Shown one piece after another: positions 1 through 7,997 of a stretch of DNA of 50,594 nucleotides. Under the pieces are notes generated by a model. The model was not told the origin of the DNA. It saw only the letters and a list, made by a program, of their open reading frames with translations, and did no database searches. The position numbers were made by a program, and so were the translations under genes. This DNA is from a virus: IMG/VR virus record IMGVR_UViG_3300033144_006685, positions 1 through 50,594 of that record; one strand, given 5' to 3'. Each line of letters starts with the position of its first letter. Position 1 is the stretch's first letter.

Positions 1-1307
1 ATGCTCATGAGCACCGTGCCTGCGGTGTCGTCGCGGATGTCCACCCGCACCTCGGTCGCGCTCTCATTCGTGAGGGTCAACGTGGTCAGGTCGTGGAACT
101 CGGATGCGGTCAGCGCCGCGATCGTCGTCTCCGTCGTCGTGGTGAGGGTGGTGCGGAGCCGACCCTGCATCTCTGGGACGGTGCCGGGTGCAGTAACGAT
201 TCGACCACTGAGGTCGTGGAGAGTATCAACCCTATCATTATCGGCAACAAGCGCTGGGAGCGTGGACTGTGCGCGTCCGCCAATCTTAATGGGGAAGTTG
301 GCGTCAGCATCATCATGGGCTATATCACCCTGGATTTCGAGGTTACCACCGTCGGCCTTGATGCGATCCCAATCACCGCCAGTATCAACGCCATAAATAG
401 CTTGCGTTCCGGGATAACCCTCCATCACAGATGCGGTCTTGTCAGCGTTCGGGATGATCTGATTGAGAACGGTACCATCAGACCCAACGGGGAAAATGGC
501 GAGTCCACCCTTTAGGTTGAACCATCCATCTACGCGATCATTATTTCCAACACTAGTGGGGGTGCCGGATTGTGCGCGCCCACCGATCTTGATCGGGTTG
601 CCGGTGTCTACCACGTCGTGCGCGACGTTGCCGCCGACTGAGAGTCCTGCACCGGTACCGCCGTGCTGGTCTGCGGCGATATTCACTCGCAACGCACCAG
701 CGAGATCAGTCGAGAGCAGGACGGCGTTGCCCTCGGAGAAGGACGGAGCGGCGGCGTTCGCTTCGGCAGGAAGAACGCCGAGGTTGTCAGTGCCCGGTGC
801 CCCCGCATCGTTGGTCAGGATGCCGACGGCGGCGACATTGATTGTTCCGCCCTGTTGCGCCGCGATGTCGACTTCGAGCTGGCCCGAGGCGTTGACCGCG
901 AGCGCGCGCGGGGTGGTGCCGTCTACACCCGCGACCGTGGCCGCGCCCTGCGTCGTGTAGATCGCATCTACTCGATCGGAGGTATCGACTGCAGCGGGGA
1001 GAGTGGTATAGGCTTTACCACCAATCTTGATTGGATTACCCGAGTCGGCGCTACCGCTCGGGAGGGTGCCGTCCGGCTGAGTCGTAAGGCGGTTTGCCGA
1101 GACAGCGACGACAGTACCGCCGTTATCGACGATGAACATCGCCTGCTGCCCTTGAAGCTCGAACCAAGCATCGACTCGATCTTGGTCGACGACCGCGCTC
1201 GGCGTACCTGCCCGAGCCCTGCCACCAATCTTGATCGGGTCGCCGACGTCGACGGCATCGTGCGCGACGTTACCATCTACACGAAGAGCGGATCGTTGGT
1301 CGGCCAT
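1..1307 (-). CDS. Modular repeat structural protein (partial, runs off left edge)
   Basis: The reading frame is open from an ATG at 1307 to the window edge (about 435 codons), with an AGGAG ribosome site just upstream. The protein begins MADQRSALRVDG and carries four copies of a module centred on PIKIGG(R/K)A, near residues 25, 89, 237 and 338. Each is followed by a NDRVD-like stretch. Between copies 2 and 3 is a segment ending VLLSTDLAGALRVN that is also present in the next gene (1369..2853). Such modules occur in phage virion proteins of unknown fold, so a tail appendage or decoration role is likely. It is the last gene of the leftward terminase-structural run. Its visible C-terminus (EVRVDIRDDTAGTVLMS) looks like the middle of a beta-rich domain, so residues are probably missing. 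No enzymatic motif was seen. Confidence 0.8.
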   Translation of the reverse strand, partial: MADQRSALRVDGNVAHDAVDVGDPIKIGGRARAGTPSAVVDQDRVDAWFELQGQQAMFIVDNGGTVVAVSANRLTTQPDGTLPSGSADSGNPIKIGGKAYTTLPAAVDTSDRVDAIYTTQGAATVAGVDGTTPRALAVNASGQLEVDIAAQQGGTINVAAVGILTNDAGAPGTDNLGVLPAEANAAAPSFSEGNAVLLSTDLAGALRVNIAADQHGGTGAGLSVGGNVAHDVVDTGNPIKIGGRAQSGTPTSVGNNDRVDGWFNLKGGLAIFPVGSDGTVLNQIIPNADKTASVMEGYPGTQAIYGVDTGGDWDRIKADGGNLEIQGDIAHDDADANFPIKIGGRAQSTLPALVADNDRVDTLHDLSGRIVTAPGTVPEMQGRLRTTLTTTTETTIAALTASEFHDLTTLTLTNESATEVRVDIRDDTAGTVLMS

Positions 1308-1368
1308 TCTATCTCCTCAGAAGGAAGGGTAGCGGGCGATGGTGACCCGCTGTCGCTTCCCTGCGCTG

Positions 1369-2853
1369 CTAGAGTTCGTAGCTGATCGAGCCATGCACGT
1401 CAGCGGCGAGGCTGTCGTCGAGGTTCGTGATCACGACCCTGAACCCGTCGAATCCCGCCTGAGCGGTGAAGACGTGCTCGCCGTAATCCTTGTGGGCGGG
1501 CTCCCAGACGACGGCACTGAACGCCTGACCGCCGAGGGTGGCGATCACCGTCTCGACCGCGTTGTCCACCGCCATGATCTCCATCTTGTATGCGACGGAG
1601 GACCACGCGGTCGCCTGTGTCATCTTCCACGTCGCGGCACCAGACTCAGCGGTCTGAATGTCCGTCGTCGTGGAAGAGCCTGCGGCGAGGTCGGTGGCCG
1701 AGCCCTCGACCAGAATCGGAGTCGTCGGCGTGCCCGCACCCGCGTTCGGGTCCGTGACGTGGAGCCTACCATTGTCGTCGACCATAAGCGGCGTCCAGTC
1801 GCCGTTGGCCGGGGTAATGGCACCCGGGGTCGTCACCCTCTGCGCGAGAGCGGCAACACCGGTATCAGTCGCACCAACTGCGGTATCGATCGCCGAACCG
1901 AGATCGGTAGCGCCAACACCCGGGGTGAGCGTTGCGCCCGCCGAGATGTCCAACGCGACGGACTGAACGATGTCCACTTCGAGTCCGGTCGTGGAAGTAC
2001 CACGGGCCATATCCCAAGCGGAGCCATCGTAGACCATCATGTGCGCGCCAACTGCCGGAGCAGTGGGAGTCGCAAAATCGTCGGTCAGTGCAGCAGCAGC
2101 CGGAAGTTCGGTCGTCACTGCTAATGATACCGACTGAACGATATCAACTTCAAGTCCGGTTGCAATGGCACTGCGTAGGCGATCCCACGTGGTGCCGTTG
2201 TAGCCCATCGCGTAACTGCCAATGGGCAGTACGGTCGGGTTCGCATCCGCATCGGCCATCGCTGCAACTGCGGTGCTCGAAGCGAACTCCGTGGTTACTG
2301 CACCAGCGATAGTGACGGTCGCACCCGAAACGTCGATGGCGTTCGTCGGATCGAGTTCAACCCACAATGCACCTCGAGCGTTGGCCCTACTCGGGGTGTA
2401 ATCACCATCCGTGGTTTCTTGCGTGCTGAGTCCATCATCGCGGAGGTTGACGCCAATGCCACCGACCCATGGGCCAGCACCACCAGCAACATCCGTGGTG
2501 TATTCAGTACCACCGCCGCCACCTGAAACGCGAAGTGCACCAGAGAGGTCCACACTCAGGAGTACCTGATTGGTTTCAGTGTAGGTCGGAGCCGCTGCAT
2601 TTGCGAGGGCAACCAGTACACCCTGTTGGGTGGCAGCTGGTGCCGCATTATCGTGGGTCAGCCCACCGTCGACCTCGATAGCACCCTGATCGGATGCCAT
2701 CGTAACCGGAAGGCTAAGCGCTGCAGTGGTGTTGCCGATAATCTCGGTTGAACCACCAGATGCTCGACGGACAAGGTTAATAGCCTGTCCGCGTTCAGTA
2801 CCGCCACCGGTATCAAGGTCAACTGAGAGAAACGGAGTTCTCTGGTCAGCCAT
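1369..2853 (-). CDS. Structural protein, probable tail appendage component
   Basis: The 494-residue product starts MADQRTPFLSVDL, like its downstream neighbour, and holds the shared segment ending VLLSVDLSGALRVS near residue 100. The centre is rich in Gly, Ala, Thr and Asp, with repeated (L/V)EVDIVQSV units (around residues 240-300) typical of beta-stranded virion proteins. The last about 110 residues (HKDYGEHVF, GFRVVITNLDDSLAADV) match the C-terminus of the protein at 3326..3883 (HKEFVTID, GFRVTAENLDVVAADV), so a domain is shared between the two genes. No catalytic motif or membrane segment is seen. It lies in one leftward run with terS and terL. Function is inferred from composition and place only. 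Confidence 0.75.
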   Translation of the reverse strand: MADQRTPFLSVDLDTGGGTERGQAINLVRRASGGSTEIIGNTTAALSLPVTMASDQGAIEVDGGLTHDNAAPAATQQGVLVALANAAAPTYTETNQVLLSVDLSGALRVSGGGGGTEYTTDVAGGAGPWVGGIGVNLRDDGLSTQETTDGDYTPSRANARGALWVELDPTNAIDVSGATVTIAGAVTTEFASSTAVAAMADADANPTVLPIGSYAMGYNGTTWDRLRSAIATGLEVDIVQSVSLAVTTELPAAAALTDDFATPTAPAVGAHMMVYDGSAWDMARGTSTTGLEVDIVQSVALDISAGATLTPGVGATDLGSAIDTAVGATDTGVAALAQRVTTPGAITPANGDWTPLMVDDNGRLHVTDPNAGAGTPTTPILVEGSATDLAAGSSTTTDIQTAESGAATWKMTQATAWSSVAYKMEIMAVDNAVETVIATLGGQAFSAVVWEPAHKDYGEHVFTAQAGFDGFRVVITNLDDSLAADVHGSISYEL

Positions 2854-2855
2854 TT

Positions 2856-3089
2856 CTAACTACTCTCCTCGATGGTCGATTCGAGTTCCGCTAGCTCTTC
2901 CTTCAAAGTCGCAACGCGGATTTCTTGACCCTCAATGGTAGCGTCTAGCTCCATTCGTCGGATCGCATTCTCCTCCAGCGCCATATCAGCCTGACTAATC
3001 TCAAGCTTCTTGCGCCGGATCACAATTTCAGCCCTACGAGCAGCATCACCAGAGCCAATGGTGTTGCCCGCCGAGCTTACGTCGGCCAT
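2856..3089 (-). CDS. Small coiled-coil protein
   Basis: A 77-residue protein that is almost wholly charged alpha-helix with heptad-like spacing (residues about 18-75, for example LEISQADMALEENAIRRMEL). This suggests a coiled coil and an oligomer. Its ATG overlaps the stop of the upstream gene (TGATG at 3089), so the two are translationally coupled. It is in the structural run downstream of terL. I do not recognise the family; a short trimerisation or chaperone element for the neighbouring appendage proteins is one possibility. Confidence 0.65.
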   Translation of the reverse strand: MADVSSAGNTIGSGDAARRAEIVIRRKKLEISQADMALEENAIRRMELDATIEGQEIRVATLKEELAELESTIEESS

Positions 3090-3319
3090 CAGTTATCCCC
3101 TTCCATTGGCTCTGTTGTGATCACCCGGGATTCCGGGTCTTCAACTAGCATGCGCCTCTTCAACGGAACTTTGTACTTCCGCTTGAGATCGTCGGTCCAG
3201 GACACGTATCCTGCTTCCAACAGTCTCAGTTCTTCGCGCTTCTGGTTAATGAGGGCCAAGCGGAACTGAATCGCATTTAAATCCCCCTGCTCCATAACCT
3301 TTGCTGGTTTCTTTGCCAT
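3089..3319 (-). CDS. Small hypothetical helical protein
   Basis: A 76-residue basic protein (MAKKPAKVMEQGDLN) predicted to be mostly helical (residues 13-40), with a Lys/Arg-rich stretch near 48-58. It is coupled to the next gene by a one-base stop/start overlap and starts 7 bases after the stop of 3326..3883. No known domain is recognised. The conserved pairing with the following coiled-coil gene inside the structural run suggests they act together. Confidence 0.6.
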   Translation of the reverse strand: MAKKPAKVMEQGDLNAIQFRLALINQKREELRLLEAGYVSWTDDLKRKYKVPLKRRMLVEDPESRVITTEPMEGDN

Positions 3320-3325
3320 GATGGT

Positions 3326-3883
3326 CTATGCCTCATCCCAATACAAGGTGACGCGGACATCTGCCGCGACAACATCGAGGTTTTCAGCCGTCACCCGGAA
3401 TCCTTCATCGCCGGTCGCATGATCGATCGTGACGAATTCCTTGTGCGGTGGAGTCCAGAGCATACTCGGTGTTCCCCATAGGCCACTAGTATACACTGTG
3501 TCTTTCGTAACTTCAATTGCTCCGTCCAGCGTCTTGATGTCCCATTTGCAGGCGACACTACTTGCTAATGTCACAGCTACAAGCTTGCCGGTCAATCCGC
3601 TGGAAACAAAAGTAGTTCCATCAAGATCAGCACTCCCACCAACGGCAAGATCAGTTGATGATAGTCTCTCCAAAACCGGAGCCACTGGTCCTGTAGGACG
3701 AACAGGGAGAGCAAAAGCAGCAGCGGCAGGATCTGTAGCAAGAACATAGGCAAGCGCCGTATCTGTCAGTCCCGCGAGGATAATGCGCTCGCGCTGTACG
3801 GTTGTGCCGCCAACGTCGAGTGATTCGGTGTCAAGCTTCTTGCCTACACCATCAACCGGGAGTCCAATTACGCCATCGCTCAT
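3326..3883 (-). CDS. Structural protein with shared C-terminal domain
   Basis: The product has 185 residues. The N-terminus (LPVDGVGKKLDTESLDVGGTTV) resembles virion proteins that carry a VDGxGKKL segment. The C-terminal about 110 residues are homologous to the end of the 1369..2853 product (PPHKEF, DEGFRVTAENLD, AADV). It lies 10 bases downstream of terL and is probably co-transcribed. The beta-rich composition and lack of enzymatic residues fit a capsid or tail decoration role. The exact job is unknown. Confidence 0.7.
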   Translation of the reverse strand: MSDGVIGLPVDGVGKKLDTESLDVGGTTVQRERIILAGLTDTALAYVLATDPAAAAFALPVRPTGPVAPVLERLSSTDLAVGGSADLDGTTFVSSGLTGKLVAVTLASSVACKWDIKTLDGAIEVTKDTVYTSGLWGTPSMLWTPPHKEFVTIDHATGDEGFRVTAENLDVVAADVRVTLYWDEA

Positions 3884-3892
3884 TTGTCTCCC

Positions 3893-5467
3893 CTACACCA
3901 GCGAGATCATGACTTCGTCGCTGTATTCAACCTGTCTTTCCACAACAGGCTCATCTACATCGGCGAAAGCCAACATCAGCGCTTCGGCGCGGTCGGGTGA
4001 TGGTACCCCTCTTGCACGCATATCTTCCTTGGATTCGATCTTCACCCGCCCATCAGGACGAATTTCGTAACGAAGTGCCAGTAACTGACCCTCCATCGTT
4101 TCGTCGTCCAGTCCACGTACCCGCTTAGCGGCGAATCGTTCTCTTAGGTTCCAGTACAATTCCGCCTTCAGGTTGGCGAATCGGTGGTTTTCAAAAGCAC
4201 CTGCCCCAACGTTGATGCCGACAATCTGGATGTGGGGAAACATCGCGCCAATAGTGTCGCGAATGTGGAGGAAGAAACCCCAACCAATTCCGTTGGAGTC
4301 AATCCTAATACTCTTGGTCCTGTGACCGTATGGGATGATATAGTCCACGATCAGTTGCCTCGGGTCGGGCTCTTTCCATCCCCGGGTAAGGATAATGTCG
4401 TCACCTTGGCGGAGGAGAAGGACAGTCTCATCCTCACCCGGGCCAGCCACATCGATGCCGAATTCCAAAGTGACCGCAGCCAGATCAGCCTTGGTTTCGG
4501 TGTACTTAGAGTTGTTGATCCACTCCATGCTGATAAGAGCGTCATCTGCCTGTGGCGGGAACTGACCCAAGACGCGGCTGTACCACAACGGATTGTTGGT
4601 CTTGCCCCATTCGTACCACTTCTCAACAACCCAATCCTTCGTAATGAGGAACGGCCAACGATTTTCCTTGAGAGGGTTATCTTCGTCGGAGGTTTCCTCC
4701 GTTATATCCTCGGCCATCTGAATAAGCGTGGCTAATTGATCCTTGTGGTACTGATCCTCAACGCCGGGGCAGGGCAAGTCTTCACCGTACTCATCTGTGG
4801 GCCACGTTACAGTGGGTTCCACATCCTTGATGTTTGGAGAATCAAACGCTGTGATAGTGATTCGGGACCACCCATAAGCGTTGGCTTGGAACGCGTCGTA
4901 AAAAGCGCCACCCGGGACGGTGGGGTTTCCGAGAGCAAGCATCCTAACGTCGCCACCTGCCCGGATGCCCTCAATCGCTTCAAATATGTCGTTTGCGATA
5001 CCGACGGCCTCATCGAGGATGACGAGGATCTTCCCATGGTACCCCTGTAGGTTGACGCCAGCGCTGGTCGATAGGCCAATTAGGTAATTCTCCTCGTTGA
5101 TACGAAGTTCGGTCTGGTTGAGTTTCGGGTAAGAGATGATGGCATGGCGGACCATCTTGTGGATCTCACCCCACATGACGAGGCGAACCTGCTTGAAGAT
5201 GGGGGCGGTCGTGATAACAACACCATCGGGAAAGGCGGTAACCCACCAAAGAGCGATCTCAGCAGCGGAATAAGTCTTACTGGATGCATGGCATGCCTTC
5301 ACTGCGGTACGACTGTTCTTCGCCACAGATGAAAGGATGTCGCGCTGCTTGGACCATGTTCGGTGACCGAGGATACCCTTGACGAAACGCACAGGATCGG
5401 GCATGAGGTCGCTCAAAGCCTCGCTGGCTTGAGTAATCGGGACTTTCTCGGTTGTGTTAGTCGGCAT
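3893..5467 (-). CDS. terL: Terminase large subunit
   Basis: The 524-residue product packages DNA into the prohead by ATP hydrolysis and cuts the concatemer. The ATPase domain carries an unusual P-loop, KACHASSKT at residues 57-65, where most relatives have a glycine before the lysine. The Walker B is ILVILDE (ending at residue 153), and a coupling-type ALGNPT follows at 178-183. The RNase H-like nuclease domain shows acidic residues in FGIDVAGPGEDET (D339), IRIDSNGIGWG (D390) and a C-terminal AFADVDE. Length is normal for the family. The ATG overlaps the end of terS by 11 bases. Structural genes follow downstream on the same strand. Confidence 0.93.
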   Translation of the reverse strand: MPTNTTEKVPITQASEALSDLMPDPVRFVKGILGHRTWSKQRDILSSVAKNSRTAVKACHASSKTYSAAEIALWWVTAFPDGVVITTAPIFKQVRLVMWGEIHKMVRHAIISYPKLNQTELRINEENYLIGLSTSAGVNLQGYHGKILVILDEAVGIANDIFEAIEGIRAGGDVRMLALGNPTVPGGAFYDAFQANAYGWSRITITAFDSPNIKDVEPTVTWPTDEYGEDLPCPGVEDQYHKDQLATLIQMAEDITEETSDEDNPLKENRWPFLITKDWVVEKWYEWGKTNNPLWYSRVLGQFPPQADDALISMEWINNSKYTETKADLAAVTLEFGIDVAGPGEDETVLLLRQGDDIILTRGWKEPDPRQLIVDYIIPYGHRTKSIRIDSNGIGWGFFLHIRDTIGAMFPHIQIVGINVGAGAFENHRFANLKAELYWNLRERFAAKRVRGLDDETMEGQLLALRYEIRPDGRVKIESKEDMRARGVPSPDRAEALMLAFADVDEPVVERQVEYSDEVMISLV

Positions 5468-5966
5468 CTTCGGAATCTGCCGCTTCTGTGGCCCTGCGGA
5501 TTACGTCGATTGGGATGGCTGCTCCATCCGGGCCGCTAAGCTCTTTGCGCTCGGGCTTGTTGACGCCGAGAAGTTTGGCTTTCGTCTGGACCGACTGGAG
5601 AGCGACCTGCACCCCGTACAAGTCCCCCTTACGTGCTGCGGCCATGCAGATACTGAGGAGTTCGGCAAGCGTCTCAGAAAGGTCGTCTCTTTCGTCCTCA
5701 ATGTCGGGATTGACCTGATCATTATACTGCTTCATCGTCTCGCGTACGTCCTTGTACGCTTTGGCGTTGTTGTAGTTACGAATCAGGTGATCTTCACTAA
5801 GGGTGGGGCCGTCGTAATCGTCCTGCATCGTCCCTGTGGTGCAGGCTCTAATGATCTCGATGGCGATGCGAGCGTAAGAGTAGCCACCCCTCTTCAGCCA
5901 CATCACATACAATCGTCGTTCACGGGCTATGATGCGCCTGGAACTATTTTTGACTTGTGCTCCCAT
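5457..5966 (-). CDS. terS: Terminase small subunit
   Basis: The 169-residue protein directly precedes terL and overlaps it by 11 bases. Residues 8-60 form a basic helix-turn-helix-like DNA-recognition region (ARERRLYVMWLKRGGYSYARIA). The C-terminal part (SVQTKAKLLGVNKPER, then SGPDGAAIPIDVIR) matches the usual tail of terS proteins. It recognises the packaging site and loads the large subunit. There is no Shine-Dalgarno sequence before the ATG at 5966. Instead, a predicted -10 hexamer ends 6 bases before the ATG, so the mRNA may be leaderless. The packaging site may lie in the adjacent gene-free region. Confidence 0.85.
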   Translation of the reverse strand: MGAQVKNSSRRIIARERRLYVMWLKRGGYSYARIAIEIIRACTTGTMQDDYDGPTLSEDHLIRNYNNAKAYKDVRETMKQYNDQVNPDIEDERDDLSETLAELLSICMAAARKGDLYGVQVALQSVQTKAKLLGVNKPERKELSGPDGAAIPIDVIRRATEAADSEDAD

Positions 5967-5972
5967 AAAGAC

Positions 5973-6002
5973 AGTAAATCACAGGAAATCGGGACGTGTC
6001 AA
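5973..6002 (-). promoter_or_regulatory. Predicted leftward promoter of terS
   Basis: On the minus strand there is a perfect -35 TTGACA (5997..6002), an 18-base spacer, and a -10 TTTACT (5973..5978) preceded by GTGA (extended -10). The expected transcription start falls on or next to the A of the terS ATG. Confidence 0.6.
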
Positions 6003-6206
6003 GCGGGGGGATTTTGGCCCCCAACCCCCAAATGATGCCTGAGGGTCGAGGGCCAGCCAAGCAACCAGAGCGTGGGCTCGCTCTACCTATATTAAAACAT
6101 AAGGGGTGGGCCTTGTCTATATGTGTCTCTTCGTCAAAAGTGGCAGTGATACCGGAGGTCCGTTCGGGCATCGTTTCGGCGGGTGTATATATGGGTCGAG
6201 TCCAGA
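6003..6206. other. Gene-free stretch left of the repeat cluster
   Basis: No convincing gene is seen here on either strand. The stretch starts C-rich (CCCCCAACCCCCAAATG) and becomes AT-richer near 6090-6125. It may contain the packaging or initiation site, but no specific element can be named. Confidence 0.3.
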
Positions 6207-6610
6207 CATTAGTATATACTAATGCGGCATCTATCACTCTGCTGTTACCTCGGTATTAGGCGATACTAATGAGCCATCTATCACTGCAAGTTACCCAGCG
6301 CATTAGTACATACTAATACGGTACTCTATGGGGGTAACCCCCGGCATTAGTATAGGCTAATGCGGACATCTATGGCCGGCAATTACCTCGGGTATTAGTA
6401 TGTACTAATAGGCCGTCTATGACTAGCCAACACGCCGCGCATTAGTACATACTAATGGGCACTCTATCGTCGGCAAGCACACCGCCGATTAGTGCATACT
6501 AATGGGCCGTCTATGGCCGGCGAACACCCCGGGCATTAGTATGCACTAATACAGCGATCTATGGCTTGGGTTTGCCCTCGGCATTAGTATATACTAATAC
6601 CGGGCATTAG
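6207..6610. repeat. Palindromic iteron cluster (9 units plus a half site)
   Basis: An 18 bp palindrome, consensus YATTAGTAYRTACTAATR, starts at 6207, 6254, 6301, 6345, 6393, 6440, 6487, 6534 and 6582, with a half site CATTAG at 6605. Spacing is 47, 47, 44, 48, 47, 47, 47 and 48 bases. The first copy is a perfect palindrome. Each of the first eight palindromes is followed after 5-6 bases by TCTATS and then a variable GC-rich stretch, often ending near CCTCGG or CCCCGGG. The regular spacing and dyad symmetry indicate a dimeric DNA-binding protein filling an array. Possible roles are replication origin, partition site, packaging site or a repressor array for early transcription. Confidence 0.9.
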
Positions 6611-6800
6611 CACCCTTCCTTGCCTCTCCTTGCCCATTACCCCCCGGGTGGGCACACGGGGGCGGAACGGGGGGTGGACCCTCAAGGGAGGGCAAGGGGG
6701 AGCGCCGGGTGGCACTCGGGCCGCGTCTAGGGGGTAAGTCGCGGGCGGGCGCGCGGGCGGGTATTACGGGCGTTGTGGCCCCTTGCCTGAAAGACAAGCG
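6600..6800. other. GC-rich non-coding tract
   Basis: A very G/C-rich tract with alternating C-rich and G-rich runs (for example GGGTGGGCACACGGGGGCGG). It can form several hairpins and lies between the iterons and the early promoter. Long minus-strand frames here have no start signal or recognisable protein. I see no gene in it. Confidence 0.4.
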
Positions 6801-6821
6801 TGAGGCGTCGTTAACAATTTC

Positions 6822-6853
6822 TTAACACATTGGTCGCCGGGACCTGATATAAT
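6822..6853 (+). promoter_or_regulatory. Rightward early promoter P1
   Basis: A consensus -10 TATAAT at 6848..6853 is preceded by TGA (6845..6847), giving an extended -10. The best -35-like hexamer, TTAACA at 6822..6827, is 20 bases away, so the promoter probably depends on the extended -10 or an activator. Downstream at 6867..6882 is GGAGGGCAACCCGCCC, nearly the same as an element after promoter P2. Confidence 0.65.
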
Positions 6854-6937
6854 GAAAATAGATCGGGGAGGGCAACCCGCCCCGACAGACCGGCCCCCGC
6901 CCCCCGGGGCGGCGGCCAAGGCCAAGGAGGCCACGAA

Positions 6938-7282
6938 ATGGCAAACGCGAAGGCAGAGAAGAAGCAGCGCCCGTACCTCCGAATCGAGATCGCGCGCCCG
7001 GACGCCCGAATCGGCGACGAGCAGACGGACAAGGGGGACGCGATGGCGATCCTGACAGTGGACCGCATCTTCCGAAACCGCAGCAACGCCCGCGAGGCAG
7101 CGGCGGCTTGGAGCCAGCGGAACACCATCCGGTTCGGCCAGCTGACGATCACCGAGGCGGCTTCCGAAACCGGGAAGCGCAAGATCGTCGAGATCCGAGA
7201 ATCCGGGGCCGAATACGGAGCGGCCTCCGAGGACATGCGGGAACGCGCCCGGAAGGCCGAAGCCGCCCGGAGCGGGAGCTGA
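6938..7282 (+). CDS. Hypothetical basic protein, first early gene
   Basis: A 114-residue charged protein (MANAKAEKKQRPYLRIEIAR) with an N-terminal Lys/Arg tract and a C-terminal helix rich in Glu, Arg and Ala. A strong ribosome site, AAGGAGG, lies 7 bases before the ATG. It is the first gene after promoter P1, so it is probably made early and abundantly. No domain is recognised. The sequence RIEIARPDARIGD followed by a central DRIFRNRSN suggests a small beta-alpha fold. Nucleic-acid or host-protein binding is a guess only. Confidence 0.7.
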   Translation: MANAKAEKKQRPYLRIEIARPDARIGDEQTDKGDAMAILTVDRIFRNRSNAREAAAAWSQRNTIRFGQLTITEAASETGKRKIVEIRESGAEYGAASEDMRERARKAEAARSGS

Positions 7283-7339
7283 CCACCAGCGGGGGGACTG
7301 CCACCCCCGCACCCCCGAACCCCCGAACAGGAGAAGATC

Positions 7340-7543
7340 ATGGACTTGCTCGCAATCAACGGCCCGGTGTTCGTTCTGGCATCCGGAGCCATCGTCATTG
7401 GGACATACGGCATCGCCGAGGCCAAGCTCCGACACTGGAAGTTCCGACGGGCGATGCACAAGCGGATCATTCCGGAGCGGGAGATCGTCCCCTCCAAATG
7501 CCCGAAGTGCGGGATGCTGACCCGACACCCCGAATATCACTAG
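7340..7543 (+). CDS. Small membrane-anchored protein with CxxC motif
   Basis: A 67-residue protein with a hydrophobic N-terminal segment (residues 7-27, GPVFVLASGAIVIGTYGIA), then a basic stretch KLRHWKFRRAMHK, and a C-terminal CPKCGMLTRH zinc-knuckle-like motif. The positive charges after the segment predict a cytoplasmic C-terminus. An AGGAG ribosome site precedes the ATG at 7340. A hairpin terminator follows directly, so 6938..7543 is a two-gene unit. The family is unknown. Confidence 0.65.
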   Translation: MDLLAINGPVFVLASGAIVIGTYGIAEAKLRHWKFRRAMHKRIIPEREIVPSKCPKCGMLTRHPEYH

Positions 7544-7559
7544 ACAGGGAGATGCGAAG

Positions 7560-7583
7560 TGCCCCCGCAAGGGGGCATTTCTA
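7560..7583 (+). terminator. Rho-independent terminator
   Basis: GCCCCC (7561..7566), loop GCAA, GGGGGC (7571..7576), then ATTTCT. It ends the first early transcript, 17 bases after the stop of 7340..7543. Confidence 0.75.
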
Positions 7584-7606
7584 TATGTCCGGCGCGGTGG
7601 TCCTCC

Positions 7607-7970
7607 GACACCCCCTAGTGTCGCTCGCTGGCGGCGTCCCTCCGACACCTCCCCCTATCCGACACCCGGGGGTGTCCTGACACTCCTAGGTCCGATTCTG
7701 ATAGGTCCGATTATCCGATAGGGTCCGATTCCCCGGACACCCCTTACTATCCGGATAGGTCCGATTATGTAACCGGTAGAGACACCCCCTACTATCGCTG
7801 AGGTCCGATTATCTGATACTCCCTCCTCCCCTTCGACACCCCTTAGTGTCCACAGGGTCCGATTACGATACCCGTCCCTGACTACCAGACAGATACCTGA
7901 GGCCACATTTACTACCAACCCCCACCCCCTGTTCAAACGACAGTCAAAGGTCAACCGATGACACCCCTAC
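7607..7970. repeat. Second repeat cluster: two interleaved motifs
   Basis: Motif A, consensus GACACCCCYTASTRTC, is at 7607, 7736, 7781 and 7835. Variants are at 7644 and 7661 (GACACCCGGGGGTGTC, a near-perfect dyad), with partial copies at 7679 and 7960. Motif B, GGTCCGATT(A), is at 7689, 7704, 7722, 7758, 7802 and 7856. Three times B follows A after 5-6 bases, making a composite unit with periods of 45 and 54 bases. No gene is credible in 7544..8084. The cluster lies just upstream of promoter P2 and is probably a regulator-binding array. Confidence 0.85.
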
Positions 7971-7997
7971 AGCTGCACTCTCATGGACATACAGAGC

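Noticed and set aside
6207-6610. CRISPR-like array (18-base repeats with about 29-base spacers)
   Set aside because: The repeats are palindromes shorter than CRISPR repeats, the 'spacers' share TCTATS and CG-rich ends, and no cas genes are present.
6764-7648. Long open frame on the minus strand (294 codons)
   Set aside because: It overlaps two well-supported rightward genes, the terminator and P1, has no ribosome site and encodes a sequence of biased, unrecognisable composition.
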